NCBI RefSeq assembly: GCF_017874715.1
Contig: NZ_JAGGLR010000028.1
Location: forward strand, 62,001 to 126,000
From: Streptomyces iranensis
Lineage (GTDB): Bacteria; Actinomycetota; Actinomycetes; Streptomycetales; Streptomycetaceae
Direction of reading: 5' to 3'
DNA: 64,000 nt
Shown: piece by piece, positions 1 to 7,784 of the stretch
Layout: each line of letters starts with the position of its first letter
How positions within the stretch are numbered: the first letter of the stretch is position 1
The notes under the pieces: model-generated
The model's input: only the letters and a program-made list of their open reading frames with translations
Told to the model about the DNA's origin: nothing
Databases searched by the model: none
Translations under genes and position numbers: made by a program

Positions 1-1
1 C

Positions 2-889
2 GTGGCCGCCGACCGCCGGGGAGCGGTGATCGGCACCCTGCTGAGCGGATCGACCGGCGGCATGCTGCTGGCCCGCACCTTCAGCGGCACCCTCGGCGAT
101 TGGCTGGGCTGGCGGGCCCCGTATCTCGTGGCCGCGGTCCTGGCCGTGCTGCTCGCCACCGTCCTGGCGTTCACCGTCCCCGCCACGACCCCGACTTCCC
201 GGCAGTCCTACCCCGCCCTCCTGGCCGAACCGCTGCGTCTGCTGCGCACCGAGCCGGAGTTGCGCCGCTCCTGCTGGTACCAGGCGACCGTATTCGCCGG
301 ATTCTCGGCCGTCTGGACCTGCCTGGCGCTGCTCCTCACCAGTCCCGCCTACGGGCTCGGCGCCCAGGCCGTCGGCATGCTCGCGCTGGTCGGCGGGGCG
401 ACCATGCTGTGCACTCCGCTCGTCGGGCGCCTGGTGGACCGGCGAGGGCCCGATCCGGTGAACCTCGTCTGTCTGCTCGGGGTGCTCCTCTCCGCCGCGG
501 TCCTCGCCGCGGGCGCCCTGGGCGGGACGCCGGGCCTGGCCGCCCTGACGGTCGGCACACTGCTGCTGGACATCTCGATGCAGTCCGGCATGGTGGCCAA
601 CCAGGCCCGCGTCTACGCCCTGCGCCCGGACGCCCGCTCCAGGCTCAACACCGCCTATATGACCTGCGCCTATCTGGGCGGCAGCGCGGGTTCCTGGCTC
701 GGGGTACGCGCCTGGGGCCGGTCCGGCTGGTGGGGCGTGTGCGCACTCGTCGCGCTTCTCACCGTCCTCGCCCTGGTCCGCCACCTGCCGGTCCTGCGCC
801 GACCTCGGGGGAGCCTGCCGGTTCCGGCTCAGGCTCCACGCCGTAACACGGCCCCTACGCCGCCGGACCCTCCCCTCGCAGCGCGGTGA
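2..889 (+). CDS. MFS transporter, 5' end cut off by the window
   Basis: C-terminal part of a major facilitator superfamily permease (295 residues visible). Hydrophobic segments alternate with short basic loops. The loop reading GRLVDRRGPDP at about residue 140 resembles the cytoplasmic loop motif GxxxDRxGRR of MFS proteins. The first visible codon is GTG, but the protein starts inside a membrane domain, so the true start is probably upstream of the window. The substrate cannot be read from this part; a drug or metabolite exporter is the usual role. The 3' end overlaps the convergent cysteine hydrolase gene by 35 bp. Confidence 0.85.
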   Translation: MAADRRGAVIGTLLSGSTGGMLLARTFSGTLGDWLGWRAPYLVAAVLAVLLATVLAFTVPATTPTSRQSYPALLAEPLRLLRTEPELRRSCWYQATVFAGFSAVWTCLALLLTSPAYGLGAQAVGMLALVGGATMLCTPLVGRLVDRRGPDPVNLVCLLGVLLSAAVLAAGALGGTPGLAALTVGTLLLDISMQSGMVANQARVYALRPDARSRLNTAYMTCAYLGGSAGSWLGVRAWGRSGWWGVCALVALLTVLALVRHLPVLRRPRGSLPVPAQAPRRNTAPTPPDPPLAAR

Positions 890-1490
890 GGAGCTCCCTC
901 GTGGTGAGGATGGCATGGGCGAAGGTGGGGCCGTTCAGCTCGTGCGCGGAGTGCATCATCTCGGGTTTGAAGGCGGCTGTGGCGTCGCGGACCAGTGTGA
1001 CGTGGTAGCCCAGCTCCATGGCGAACCGGCCGGTGGACTCGATGCAGGTGTTCGCCAGCAGCCCGACGAGGATCACATGAGAGATGCCGTGCTGCTTGAG
1101 CTGCATATCCAGGTCGGTGTTGGCGAATCCGCTCTGGGACCAGTGTTCCCGGGCCACCACCTCCCCCGGCCCCGGCTGGAAGTCGGGGTGGAACTCCCCG
1201 CCCCAGGTGTCCCGGGCGAAGGAGTGGCTCACCATGATGTTCCGCTGGGTCGGGTTGGGGTGGTCCCACGACTCGTAGTCACCCGGCTCCCAGCGGCGGT
1301 GCGGGACGAACACCACCCGCACCCCGGCCTGCCGGGCGGAGCCGACGATGGCGCGCAGATTGTCCAGCAGACCTACCTCCCGCGCGACGCTCTCCACGGC
1401 CGGCCAGATCTTGCCTCCCTCGGAGAGGAAGTCGTTGTAGGGATCGACCAGCAGCACCGCCGTCCGCCGGGGGGCATAGGTCTCGGCCAT
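855..1490 (-). CDS. Isochorismatase-like cysteine hydrolase
   Basis: 211-residue cytosolic hydrolase of the isochorismatase/nicotinamidase superfamily. The N-terminal strand AVLLVDPYNDF carries the catalytic Asp, and GISHVILVGLLANTCIESTGR carries the catalytic Cys with the usual small residues before it. Lys is expected between them. Members hydrolyse amides, ureido compounds or isochorismate; the substrate here is unknown. The start is ATG at 1490, because GGAGGAG lies just upstream on the minus strand; a longer frame to 1565 has no such site. It is divergent from the TetR gene, with a TetR-type palindrome in the shared 181-bp gap, so that repressor may control both directions. Confidence 0.85.
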   Translation of the reverse strand: MAETYAPRRTAVLLVDPYNDFLSEGGKIWPAVESVAREVGLLDNLRAIVGSARQAGVRVVFVPHRRWEPGDYESWDHPNPTQRNIMVSHSFARDTWGGEFHPDFQPGPGEVVAREHWSQSGFANTDLDMQLKQHGISHVILVGLLANTCIESTGRFAMELGYHVTLVRDATAAFKPEMMHSAHELNGPTFAHAILTTRELLTALRGEGPAA

Positions 1491-1631
1491 GACGTCTCCT
1501 CCGTGGGCTCGTGGAAGATCACTCATCGCCTGAACAGGCACATCCCGAAGGCTCCGAGTACCCATCCGTCGCCCTTCGAACGCCGCACGGCATACCCACC
1601 CACTTCCGGGAGGCCCTCGGCGCCTCCTATA

Positions 1632-1649
1632 GTAGGTAGACCTACCTAC
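1632..1649. promoter_or_regulatory. TetR-type operator palindrome
   Basis: Perfect inverted repeat GTAGGTAG-AC-CTACCTAC lying 22 bp before the TetR start codon and between the divergent cysteine hydrolase and tetR-eamA genes. Its size, symmetry and position are those of a TetR-family autoregulatory operator. Binding is inferred. Confidence 0.75.
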
Positions 1650-1671
1650 CTAATCTGTCAGGGTGTATGCG

Positions 1672-2277
1672 ATGAGTGAGACGGGCGTGAGGACGTCGGA
1701 GCCCGGGAGGCGGCGGCCCGCGCGGGAGCGTCTGCTGGCGGCCGCCGCGCGCCGCTTCTACGCCGACGGCGTGACGGCGACCGGAATCGACACGATCACC
1801 GCCGAAGCGGGCGTGGCGAAGATGAGCCTGTACAACAACTTCTCCTCCAAGGCCGATCTCGTCAGGGCCTATCTCGACGCCCGCCACGAGGAGTGGCTGG
1901 CGATGTACCGGTCGCGGCTGGAGCGGGCCGAAAGCCCCCGCGACGGCGTCCTCGCGGTCTTCGACGCCTACGCCGATCACGCGGCGTTCGCCTACGAGCG
2001 CGGCTTCCGCGGCTGCGGCCTGCTCAACGCGGCCGCCGAGCTGCCCGCGGGGGACGACGGGCGGACCGTCGTGCGCCGCCACAAGGAGGAGGTCGAGCGA
2101 CTGATCGCCGGTCACCTCGAGGAGCTGCTGCCCGAGCGCCCCGACGACGCCCGGACGATGGCGGAGCACCTGGCGTTCCTGCTGGAGGGCGCGATGGCGC
2201 GCGCCGGTCTGGAAGGGGACGACAGCCGTCTGCGGCACGCCCGCGCGATGGCGGCGGCCCTGCTGGACCGGCTGTGA
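1672..2277 (+). CDS. TetR/AcrR family transcriptional regulator
   Basis: 201-residue repressor. The N-terminal helix-turn-helix spans about residues 15-60, with RERLLAAAARRFYADGV, then GIDTITAEAGVAKMSLYNNF as recognition region, followed by the usual K-(A/D)-L-V. The C-terminal half is a variable helical ligand domain. ATG at 1672 is chosen over the GTG at 1663 because CAGGG sits 8 nt before it. The stop overlaps the next start (GTGA), so it is co-translated with the EamA transporter, a common repressor-efflux arrangement. The palindrome at 1632-1649 is its likely operator. Confidence 0.9.
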   Translation: MSETGVRTSEPGRRRPARERLLAAAARRFYADGVTATGIDTITAEAGVAKMSLYNNFSSKADLVRAYLDARHEEWLAMYRSRLERAESPRDGVLAVFDAYADHAAFAYERGFRGCGLLNAAAELPAGDDGRTVVRRHKEEVERLIAGHLEELLPERPDDARTMAEHLAFLLEGAMARAGLEGDDSRLRHARAMAAALLDRL

Positions 2278-3284
2278 CGGCCCCCGGACACGGCGCCCGC
2301 CCGGCGGGCGCCGGATCGTTGTGCGTGCTCGCCGCGTCCGTACTGTGGGGCACCACCGGCACGGCGGCCACCTTCGCCCCGGACGTCGGCCCGCTCGCCA
2401 TCGGCGCCGTCGCCATGGGCCTCGGTGGGCTGCTCCAGGCTCTGTTCGCCGCTCCCCGCATCGCCCGCCAGGCCCCGCGGCTGCGTGCCCGGCGTGGCAC
2501 CGTACTGCTCGGCGCGGTCGCGGTGGCGGCCTACCCCCTGGCGTTCTACAGCGCGATGCACCTGGCCGGAGTGGCCGTGGGCACGGTGGTGTCGATCGGC
2601 ATGGCCCCGCCGGCCTCGGCCGTGATCGAACGCGTCATGGACCGGCGACGGCTGACCCGCCGCTGGAAACTCGGCGCCGCCCTGGGCCTGCTGGGCACCC
2701 TCATGCTGTGCGCGGGCCAAGCCGCCGGGGCCCCTGGCAGCGCGGAGCAGACATCCACGGCCGCCACGGTGGTCGGTGTGGGGCTTGGCCTCGTGGCGGC
2801 CACGACCTATGCCCTCTACTCCTGGGCGGCTCACCGCCTGATCACCCAGGGGATCACCTCGCGCGCGGCGATGGGTGCGGTCTTCGGCGTGGGCGGACTG
2901 CTCCTGGTGCCGGTCCTCCTGGTCACCGGCGCCCCGCTCCTCGACTCCGGGTCCAACATGGCCGTCGGGGCGTACATGGCGCTGGTGCCCATGTTCGCGG
3001 GTTACGTCCTGTTCGGCTGGGGGCTGGCGCATGTGCCCGCCAGTACGGCGACCACGCTCTCCCTGCTGGAACCGGCCATCGCGGCCGTCCTCGCCGTGCT
3101 GGTCATCGGCGAACGCCTCCCCGACGCGGGCTGGGGCGGTATGGCACTCGTCCTCGCCTGTCTGGCCGTCCTCACGGCCCCGGCGGGCGTCTCCGGGCGA
3201 CGCCGAGAGCGGCGGGACGGCGTGACGCCGCCGCGGCGCACAGCGGTGGAGCACACCGTTGCCCGGTCGGACCCGGCGCCGTAG
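2274..3284 (+). CDS. EamA/DMT-family transporter
   Basis: 336-residue membrane protein of the drug/metabolite transporter superfamily. It has about ten hydrophobic segments in two homologous halves, each with the EamA pattern: LAASVLWGTTGTAATF near the N-terminus, and a C-terminal TATTLSLLEPAIAAVLAVLVIGERL. The start is the GTG that overlaps the tetR stop as GTGA; frames extending further upstream only run antiparallel through tetR. Probable exporter of the compound sensed by the TetR partner. The C-terminus is a basic, disordered tail. Confidence 0.88.
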   Translation: MTAPGHGARPAGAGSLCVLAASVLWGTTGTAATFAPDVGPLAIGAVAMGLGGLLQALFAAPRIARQAPRLRARRGTVLLGAVAVAAYPLAFYSAMHLAGVAVGTVVSIGMAPPASAVIERVMDRRRLTRRWKLGAALGLLGTLMLCAGQAAGAPGSAEQTSTAATVVGVGLGLVAATTYALYSWAAHRLITQGITSRAAMGAVFGVGGLLLVPVLLVTGAPLLDSGSNMAVGAYMALVPMFAGYVLFGWGLAHVPASTATTLSLLEPAIAAVLAVLVIGERLPDAGWGGMALVLACLAVLTAPAGVSGRRRERRDGVTPPRRTAVEHTVARSDPAP

Positions 3285-3327
3285 CGAGGCTCCGGCCCGA
3301 CGCCAGGGCGTCCGCCGTGCGGTGATG

Positions 3328-3678
3328 TCATTCAGCCCTTCGCGGGCCGGAAAACCTCTCCGCGAGCTCGCGATGCTTTTCGGCGGCCAGCTTGGCCTGG
3401 GCCGTGCTGATGGCCGATCCGGCCATCCCTCCCAGACGTTCGATCTCGCCCGCGAAGCGCAGATGCTCCTGCCACGCATGCTCACGGCAGGCGAGGCAGG
3501 TGACGTTCTCCGGGCGGGGCGAGGTCATCGCGTACGGCGCCCGCAGTCCGCATCCAGTGTCGACGAGGCTCGGCAGGTCACCGGCCAGGCCGAATGTGGA
3601 TGCCATCATCTCGCGGACGGCGGCCACTCCGCGGACGACCTTCGACTCGACATGGATATGCGGATCGTCCCCGCCCAA
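3328..3678 (-). CDS. Small conserved-looking protein with CxxC, unknown function
   Basis: 116 residues if read from TTG at 3678, which has GAGGAGG just upstream. The frame continues upstream to 3732, but that stretch is a long hairpin and is probably not coding. No named family recognised. The central part CGLRAPYAMTSPRPENVTC followed by LACREHAW gives Cys-x2-Cys-x2-His, a possible metal-binding knuckle. The C-terminal third is a charged helix rich in Ala, Glu and Lys. It lies between the convergent EamA gene and a terminator-like hairpin, so it is probably transcribed alone. Confidence 0.6.
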   Translation of the reverse strand: MGGDDPHIHVESKVVRGVAAVREMMASTFGLAGDLPSLVDTGCGLRAPYAMTSPRPENVTCLACREHAWQEHLRFAGEIERLGGMAGSAISTAQAKLAAEKHRELAERFSGPRRAE

Positions 3679-3700
3679 CGCGTCCTCCTCGCCACGGCGC

Positions 3701-3732
3701 GTGGCCGACCGGGAGTGCTCCCGGTCGGCCAC
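3701..3732 (-). terminator. Perfect 15-bp stem hairpin after the FAD dehydrogenase gene
   Basis: GTGGCCGACCGGGAG and its exact reverse complement are separated by two bases. It begins 42 bp past the stop of the FAD dehydrogenase gene (minus strand) and before the small protein gene. No T-run follows, as is usual for streptomycete terminators. Confidence 0.65.
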
Positions 3733-3773
3733 GGAGTGCGGGACGAGTCTCCCACGTCCGCGCGCCCGCCGGG

Positions 3774-5606
3774 TCAGGTCGCGGTCGCGGACGCCGCCGC
3801 GCGGCCCGCGGTGCGGCCCGAGAAGAGGCAGCCGCCGAGGAAGGTGCCCTCCAGGGAGCGGTAGCCGTGCACTCCTCCCCCGCCGAAGCCCGCCACCTCA
3901 CCGGCCGCGTACAGGCCGCCGATCGGGTGGCCGGAGGCGTCCAGGACGCGGCCGGAGAGGTCGGTCTGGAGGCCGCCGAGGGTCTTGCGGGTGAGGATGT
4001 TGAGGCGCACGGCGATCAGCGGTCCGGCGCCCGAGTCCAGGATCCGGTGCGCGGACGCGGTGCGGCTGAGGGTGTCCCCGGGGTAGGCGAGCGCGTTGCG
4101 GATGCCCATGACCTGGACGTCCTTGGTGTACGGGTTCTCGATCTCCCGGTCGCGGGCCTCGATCTGCCGTTTGAGGTCCGCCAGGTCGATCAGGTTGTCG
4201 CCGGTCAACTTGTTCATGCCCGCGACCAGTTGGGGCAGGGAAGTGGCGACGACGAAGTCCTCGCCCTTGTCCCGGAACCGCTGGATCGGCTCGGGGGTCT
4301 GCCAGATGCGGGAGAGGAGCTGCAGGATGTCCTTGTTGGTCAGGTCCGGGTTCTGCTCCGAGCCCGAGAGCGCGAACTCCTTGGCCATGATCTTCTGGGT
4401 GGTGACGAACCACGAGTAGTCATAGCCGGTGGCGGTGATCGATCCGAGGGTGTGCAGGGTGTCGTAGCCCGGGATGTCGGGGCTGGAGAATCGTCTGCCC
4501 TTCGCGTCGAACCACATCGACGACGGGCCGGGCAGAATGCGGATGCCATGGCCCGGCCAGATCGGGTCGTAGTTCCTGAGGCCCTCGGTGTAGTGCCACA
4601 TCCGGTCGGGGTTGACGATTCGTCCGCCCGCCTGCTCGGTGATCGCCAGCATGCGGCCGTCCACATACGCCGGGACGCCCGTGACCATGAACTTCGGCGG
4701 CGAGCCCAGCCGGTCGGGCCAGTTCCGGCGTACGAGGTCGTGGTTGGCGCCGATACCGCCGGAGGTGACGATCACCACCGGGGCGTTGAGCTCGAAGTCG
4801 CCCACCACGGTGCGCGAGGTCTGCTTGCCGCGGGCGGCGTCGCTCGGCTCCAGGATCGAGCCACTCACCCCGGTGACGGCGCCACCGGTGACGATCAGCT
4901 CGTCCACCCGGTGACGGAACTTGAAGGTCACCCGGCCGTCCTTCGCGGCGGCCCGCACCTTCTTCTCGAACGGCTCGACCACGGCCGGACCGGTGCCCCA
5001 GGTGACATGGAAACGCGGCACCGAGTTGCCGTGGCCGTCCGCGAGACCGCCGCCGCGCTCGGCCCAGCCGACGATCGGGAACCATCGCACACCGAGTCCG
5101 TGCAGCCAGGACCGCTTCTCCCCGGAGGCGAAGTCCACGTACGCCTCGGCCCACTTGTGGGCCCAGTAGTCCTGGCCACCGGGGTCGCTGACACCGCGGT
5201 CGAAGCCGGCCGTGCCGAGCCAGTCCTGCCAGGCCAGTTCGGGGGAATCCTTGATCCCCATCAGCCGCTGTTCCTCGGAGTCGACGAAGAACAGGCCACC
5301 GAAGGACCAGAACGCCTGGCCGCCGAGGTTGCTCTCGGGCTCCTGGTCGAGGAGGAGCACCTTGCGCCCCGCGGCGGCCAGTTCCGCCGTGGCCACCAGG
5401 CCGGCGAGCCCGTGGCCGACCACGATGGCGTCCGCGTCCGAGGACGCCCCGGAGGCGGCGAAGGCCGGGACCGCCGCCTGGGCGAGCGCGGCGCCGGCGA
5501 GCACCCCGCCCGCCGCCGTCAGGGCGCGGCGGCGGCTGATCCCGCTGGTCCCGCTGGCCCCGCTGATCCCGGCGGGCGACGCGGAATTCTCTGTGGAGTT
5601 CTCCAT
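3774..5606 (-). CDS. Tat-exported FAD-binding dehydrogenase (fumarate reductase/ketosteroid dehydrogenase superfamily)
   Basis: 610-residue flavoprotein. The N-terminus has SRRRALTAAGG and a hydrophobic stretch ending AFAASG, a twin-arginine signal, so the mature enzyme is probably extracytoplasmic. The dinucleotide fold follows with VVGHGLAGLVATAEL, then NLGGQAFWSFGGL for FAD. The C-terminal FAD-binding stretch has LYAAGEVAGFGGGGVHGYRS. Family members reduce or dehydrogenate enoates and 3-ketosteroids; substrate unknown. ATG at 5606 is preceded by GGAAGG. A 9-bp degenerate repeat encodes the Gly/Ser-rich leader (about residues 12-23). Two CGTGTTACCG repeats upstream suggest a dedicated regulator. 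It is a single gene with its own terminator. Confidence 0.85.
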   Translation of the reverse strand: MENSTENSASPAGISGASGTSGISRRRALTAAGGVLAGAALAQAAVPAFAASGASSDADAIVVGHGLAGLVATAELAAAGRKVLLLDQEPESNLGGQAFWSFGGLFFVDSEEQRLMGIKDSPELAWQDWLGTAGFDRGVSDPGGQDYWAHKWAEAYVDFASGEKRSWLHGLGVRWFPIVGWAERGGGLADGHGNSVPRFHVTWGTGPAVVEPFEKKVRAAAKDGRVTFKFRHRVDELIVTGGAVTGVSGSILEPSDAARGKQTSRTVVGDFELNAPVVIVTSGGIGANHDLVRRNWPDRLGSPPKFMVTGVPAYVDGRMLAITEQAGGRIVNPDRMWHYTEGLRNYDPIWPGHGIRILPGPSSMWFDAKGRRFSSPDIPGYDTLHTLGSITATGYDYSWFVTTQKIMAKEFALSGSEQNPDLTNKDILQLLSRIWQTPEPIQRFRDKGEDFVVATSLPQLVAGMNKLTGDNLIDLADLKRQIEARDREIENPYTKDVQVMGIRNALAYPGDTLSRTASAHRILDSGAGPLIAVRLNILTRKTLGGLQTDLSGRVLDASGHPIGGLYAAGEVAGFGGGGVHGYRSLEGTFLGGCLFSGRTAGRAAASATAT

Positions 5607-5671
5607 GAGCTGCCTTCCGGAAGGGGGTTCGGAGGGTGCGGGAGATACGGAGGGGGTCGCCGGGACGGAAT

Positions 5672-5705
5672 CGTGTTACCGGCCGGCAACGTGTTACCGA
5701 CGGTA
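5672..5705. promoter_or_regulatory. Paired operator-like motif upstream of the FAD dehydrogenase
   Basis: CGTGTTACCG occurs twice, at 5672-5681 and 5690-5699. Each copy opens a partial palindrome: GTTACCGGCCGGCAAC at 5675-5690 and TACCG-A-CGGTA at 5695-5705. The pair lies 66-99 bp upstream of the start codon, a normal place for a TetR- or GntR-type site. No cognate regulator is adjacent. Confidence 0.4.
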
Positions 5706-5779
5706 GCCCACCGGGTGCGAGGCCGCCAGAGTTCTGCTCACCAGAGCAACTCCCGCTCGCGACAGGGGACTTCGGGAGT

Positions 5780-6163
5780 TCAGCGACCGTCCGGCGACAT
5801 CTCGGCCGAGGCACTCCCCCGTGGCGAGAAGGCGTACAGATCGAGGATGTCGGGCAGCGGTGCCACCCCGGGGCCGCCCGCCCGGACCCAGGCCACGATG
5901 TCCTCCGTCGCGTCCGGGTCGTTGACCAGACCGAGCCACACCGGCCGGCCCCCGGCGGCCCGTCCGGCGGCCGACGGCTGCACCACGATCACATTGGCCT
6001 GGTCGCAGACGTCCAGACACTCGGAGACGCGTACAGGCGCCTCCTCGCCGAGCCGCGCGAGCTGGGCGGCGTGGTCGACGCCGGTCACCTTGGGACTGCC
6101 GCAGCAGCAGTCCCGGCACACGGTCACCCGGCACGGCAGTGGGTCGGTCGGCCTTACGGGCAC
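5780..6163 (-). CDS. [2Fe-2S] ferredoxin-domain protein under a B12 riboswitch
   Basis: 127-residue protein with a thioredoxin-like ferredoxin fold. The cluster ligands are the Cys-rich start VTVCRDCCCGSPKV (about residues 13-26) and SECLDVCDQANVIVV (about residues 48-62). The remainder, including QPSAAGRAAGGRPVWLG, matches my memory of a family usually encoded beside cobalt transport or cobalamin genes. The start is GTG at 6163, with AGGGG upstream; the ATG at 6170 is out of frame. No CbtA, CbtB or cobalamin enzyme gene is adjacent. Function is inferred to be electron transfer or regulation in cobalamin metabolism. Confidence 0.75.
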   Translation of the reverse strand: MPVRPTDPLPCRVTVCRDCCCGSPKVTGVDHAAQLARLGEEAPVRVSECLDVCDQANVIVVQPSAAGRAAGGRPVWLGLVNDPDATEDIVAWVRAGGPGVAPLPDILDLYAFSPRGSASAEMSPDGR

Positions 6164-6204
6164 GCCGCATCACCCCTACTCCGGGGAAGTCCGCCCCGGT
6201 GTCG

Positions 6205-6372
6205 TCGCTCGAGGAGGCGACCGCGTGAGTCTCCTGGCTCCCGGGTCGATGCTCGTCCCGGCCTTCCCACCCGCGTAAGCGGGCAGTGGCCTGTTCGGGA
6301 TCCGCTCGCCGATCACAGTGGCGGTACCGCGCCGGATTCACACCGGCTTCCTCGTTCCGCCGTCGCCTTTGT
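6205..6372 (-). promoter_or_regulatory. Cobalamin (B12) riboswitch
   Basis: Read on the minus strand, the leader has the hallmarks of a cobalamin riboswitch in order: GAAGCCGGTGTGAATCCGGC (6350-6331), GCCACTGTGATC (6322-6311), GGGAAGGCCGGGACG (6268-6254), and the B12 box AGCCAGGAGAC (6239-6229). It ends about 45 bp before the ferredoxin start, so it should reduce that gene's expression when adenosylcobalamin is plentiful. The ends are approximate. Confidence 0.9.
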
Positions 6373-6539
6373 CGCCCGGCATCATCGCATCCCGGACCCC
6401 ACCACACCACGCGGCCCCGGCCCCCGGCGGGGCGACGGGCGGCCCGGCGTCAGTTCCGACGAAGGCCGGAGCCACCCGGAGAAGCCGGGGCTTGACGTCG
6501 AGGGCCGGCGGGACCCGATGGCCGATCGTGTCTCACGTA

Positions 6540-6568
6540 TTGACTTGCAGAAGCGCTTCACCAAGGAT
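6540..6568 (+). promoter_or_regulatory. Promoter with LacI operator in its spacer (O1)
   Basis: TTGACT at 6540-6545 and AAGGAT at 6563-6568 are separated by exactly 17 bp. The spacer is filled by the operator GCAGAAGCGCTTCACC (6547-6562; the left half is perfect and the right half decayed). It drives the M24 peptidase operon. The same design recurs on the minus strand at 12119-12147. Confidence 0.75.
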
Positions 6569-6582
6569 GTGCCACACAGTTT

Positions 6583-6598
6583 GCAGAAGCGCTTCTGC
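6583..6598. promoter_or_regulatory. LacI operator O2 (perfect palindrome)
   Basis: GCAGAAGCGCTTCTGC, a perfect 16-bp palindrome, lies just past the predicted transcription start and 36 bp from O1. The central AGCGCT is typical of LacI-family sites. A repressor bound here would block promoter clearance. Confidence 0.85.
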
Positions 6599-6620
6599 TG
6601 CGCAATCCAGGAGGTATGTC

Positions 6621-7784
6621 GTGTACACATGGCCTGACATCAGCATCGACCGGCTCCGCACGGAGCGGCGCGAGCGACTGACCTCGCTCATGCGGGAGCA
6701 AGGCCTGAGCCACTTGGTTCTCACCGGGTTCGATCACATTCGGTACGCATCCGACTACCGTACGCAGATAATCGCGGAGGCGTTCGACTGGTTCGCCGCC
6801 GTGGTCGACGCCGACGGAGTCATCGAGCTCTTCGTGCCTTGGGCGGATGAGGACGTCAAGCAGCCCGACGCCGATCTGCCGTGGATCCGAGCGATCCACC
6901 CCATCCCGTCGTGGGCGCCGGCGGTCGGGCACCCCGTCTACTGGACCACCCACGTGGCCCAGGCGCTTACCGGTGCGAGCCGGGTGGGTCACGAGCTGAT
7001 CGACCCGCAGGTCCTGGACGGGCTGCGGGCCGCCTCGCCCACCACCGGTTTCGTTCCGGTCGGACACCTGCTGTACGAGCTGCGGATCGAAAAGACAGTG
7101 GAGGAGATCGCGCTGCTCGATGCCGCGAGCAAGGTCAACGCTCGCGCCGCGGAAGCTGCCCTGCACACGGCCGCCCCCGGTCTCGCCGACTTCGACGTCC
7201 TGGCAGCCGCCATGGCCTCCGCGCAGCGGGACGGAGCGGAGTTCCTGTCGCACTCGCTGTGTAACCACCGCCGCGGCAGCGGCACCTGGTTCGGCCAGGG
7301 AACAACCTTGCGTGAGGGCGATGCGTACTTCTTCGACATCGGCCTGTACGGCGCCCATGGCTATGCCTCCGACATCGCCCGCACCGGCTTCGTGGGGGAG
7401 CCTCCGAAGGCCGTCGCGGACGCCTACCGCACGCTGATCACGGCCCATCACATCGGTGAGGAGGCCGCGAAACCGGGCGTACGCGCCTCGGAGGTCGACG
7501 CCGCGGTCAACACCTATCTGGAGAGTCGAGGACTGCCGCGCACCCCGTACGCCATGGGCCACGGCGTGGGCCTGCGGGCCTGCGAACTGCCGACGATCTA
7601 CCGTTCCCATCTCGTCGACCGCGACTTCGTCCTGCGGGAGAACAGCGTTATCTCCCTGGAGCCGGAAACCGGCGTGAGGGTCGGCGACCAGTTCGTCCTG
7701 CTGAAGGTCGAGGACAACTACCACGTGCGCGCCGACGGCCTGCGCCGCCTGTCCGACGCCGGCTACGGCCTGGGGCTGACGTGA
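6621..7784 (+). CDS. M24-family metallopeptidase (Xaa-Pro aminopeptidase-like)
   Basis: 387-residue cytosolic enzyme with an N-terminal creatinase-like domain (about 1-155) and a C-terminal pita-bread domain. All five metal ligands of true M24 peptidases are present: Asp239 and Asp251 (D-x11-D), His314 in GHGVGL, Glu347 in SLEPE, and Glu364 in KVEDNY. It is therefore a metalloenzyme, not metal-free creatinase. Possible activities are Xaa-Pro dipeptidase or a DoeA-like amide hydrolase. The start is GTG at 6621, six bases after AGGAGG. It is first in an operon with a carbon-nitrogen hydrolase and an amino-acid permease, repressed by the LacI protein encoded at 10338-11363. Confidence 0.88.
   Translation: MYTWPDISIDRLRTERRERLTSLMREQGLSHLVLTGFDHIRYASDYRTQIIAEAFDWFAAVVDADGVIELFVPWADEDVKQPDADLPWIRAIHPIPSWAPAVGHPVYWTTHVAQALTGASRVGHELIDPQVLDGLRAASPTTGFVPVGHLLYELRIEKTVEEIALLDAASKVNARAAEAALHTAAPGLADFDVLAAAMASAQRDGAEFLSHSLCNHRRGSGTWFGQGTTLREGDAYFFDIGLYGAHGYASDIARTGFVGEPPKAVADAYRTLITAHHIGEEAAKPGVRASEVDAAVNTYLESRGLPRTPYAMGHGVGLRACELPTIYRSHLVDRDFVLRENSVISLEPETGVRVGDQFVLLKVEDNYHVRADGLRRLSDAGYGLGLT

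Noticed and set aside
3679..3732. First 18 residues of the small CxxC protein
   Set aside because: This stretch is one arm and flank of a 15-bp perfect hairpin, more likely a terminator; a TTG with GAGGAGG lies just after it.
6318..6620. Longer N-terminus for the M24 peptidase
   Set aside because: The extra residues would be encoded across the promoter and both operators; GTG at 6621 after AGGAGG is the clear start.
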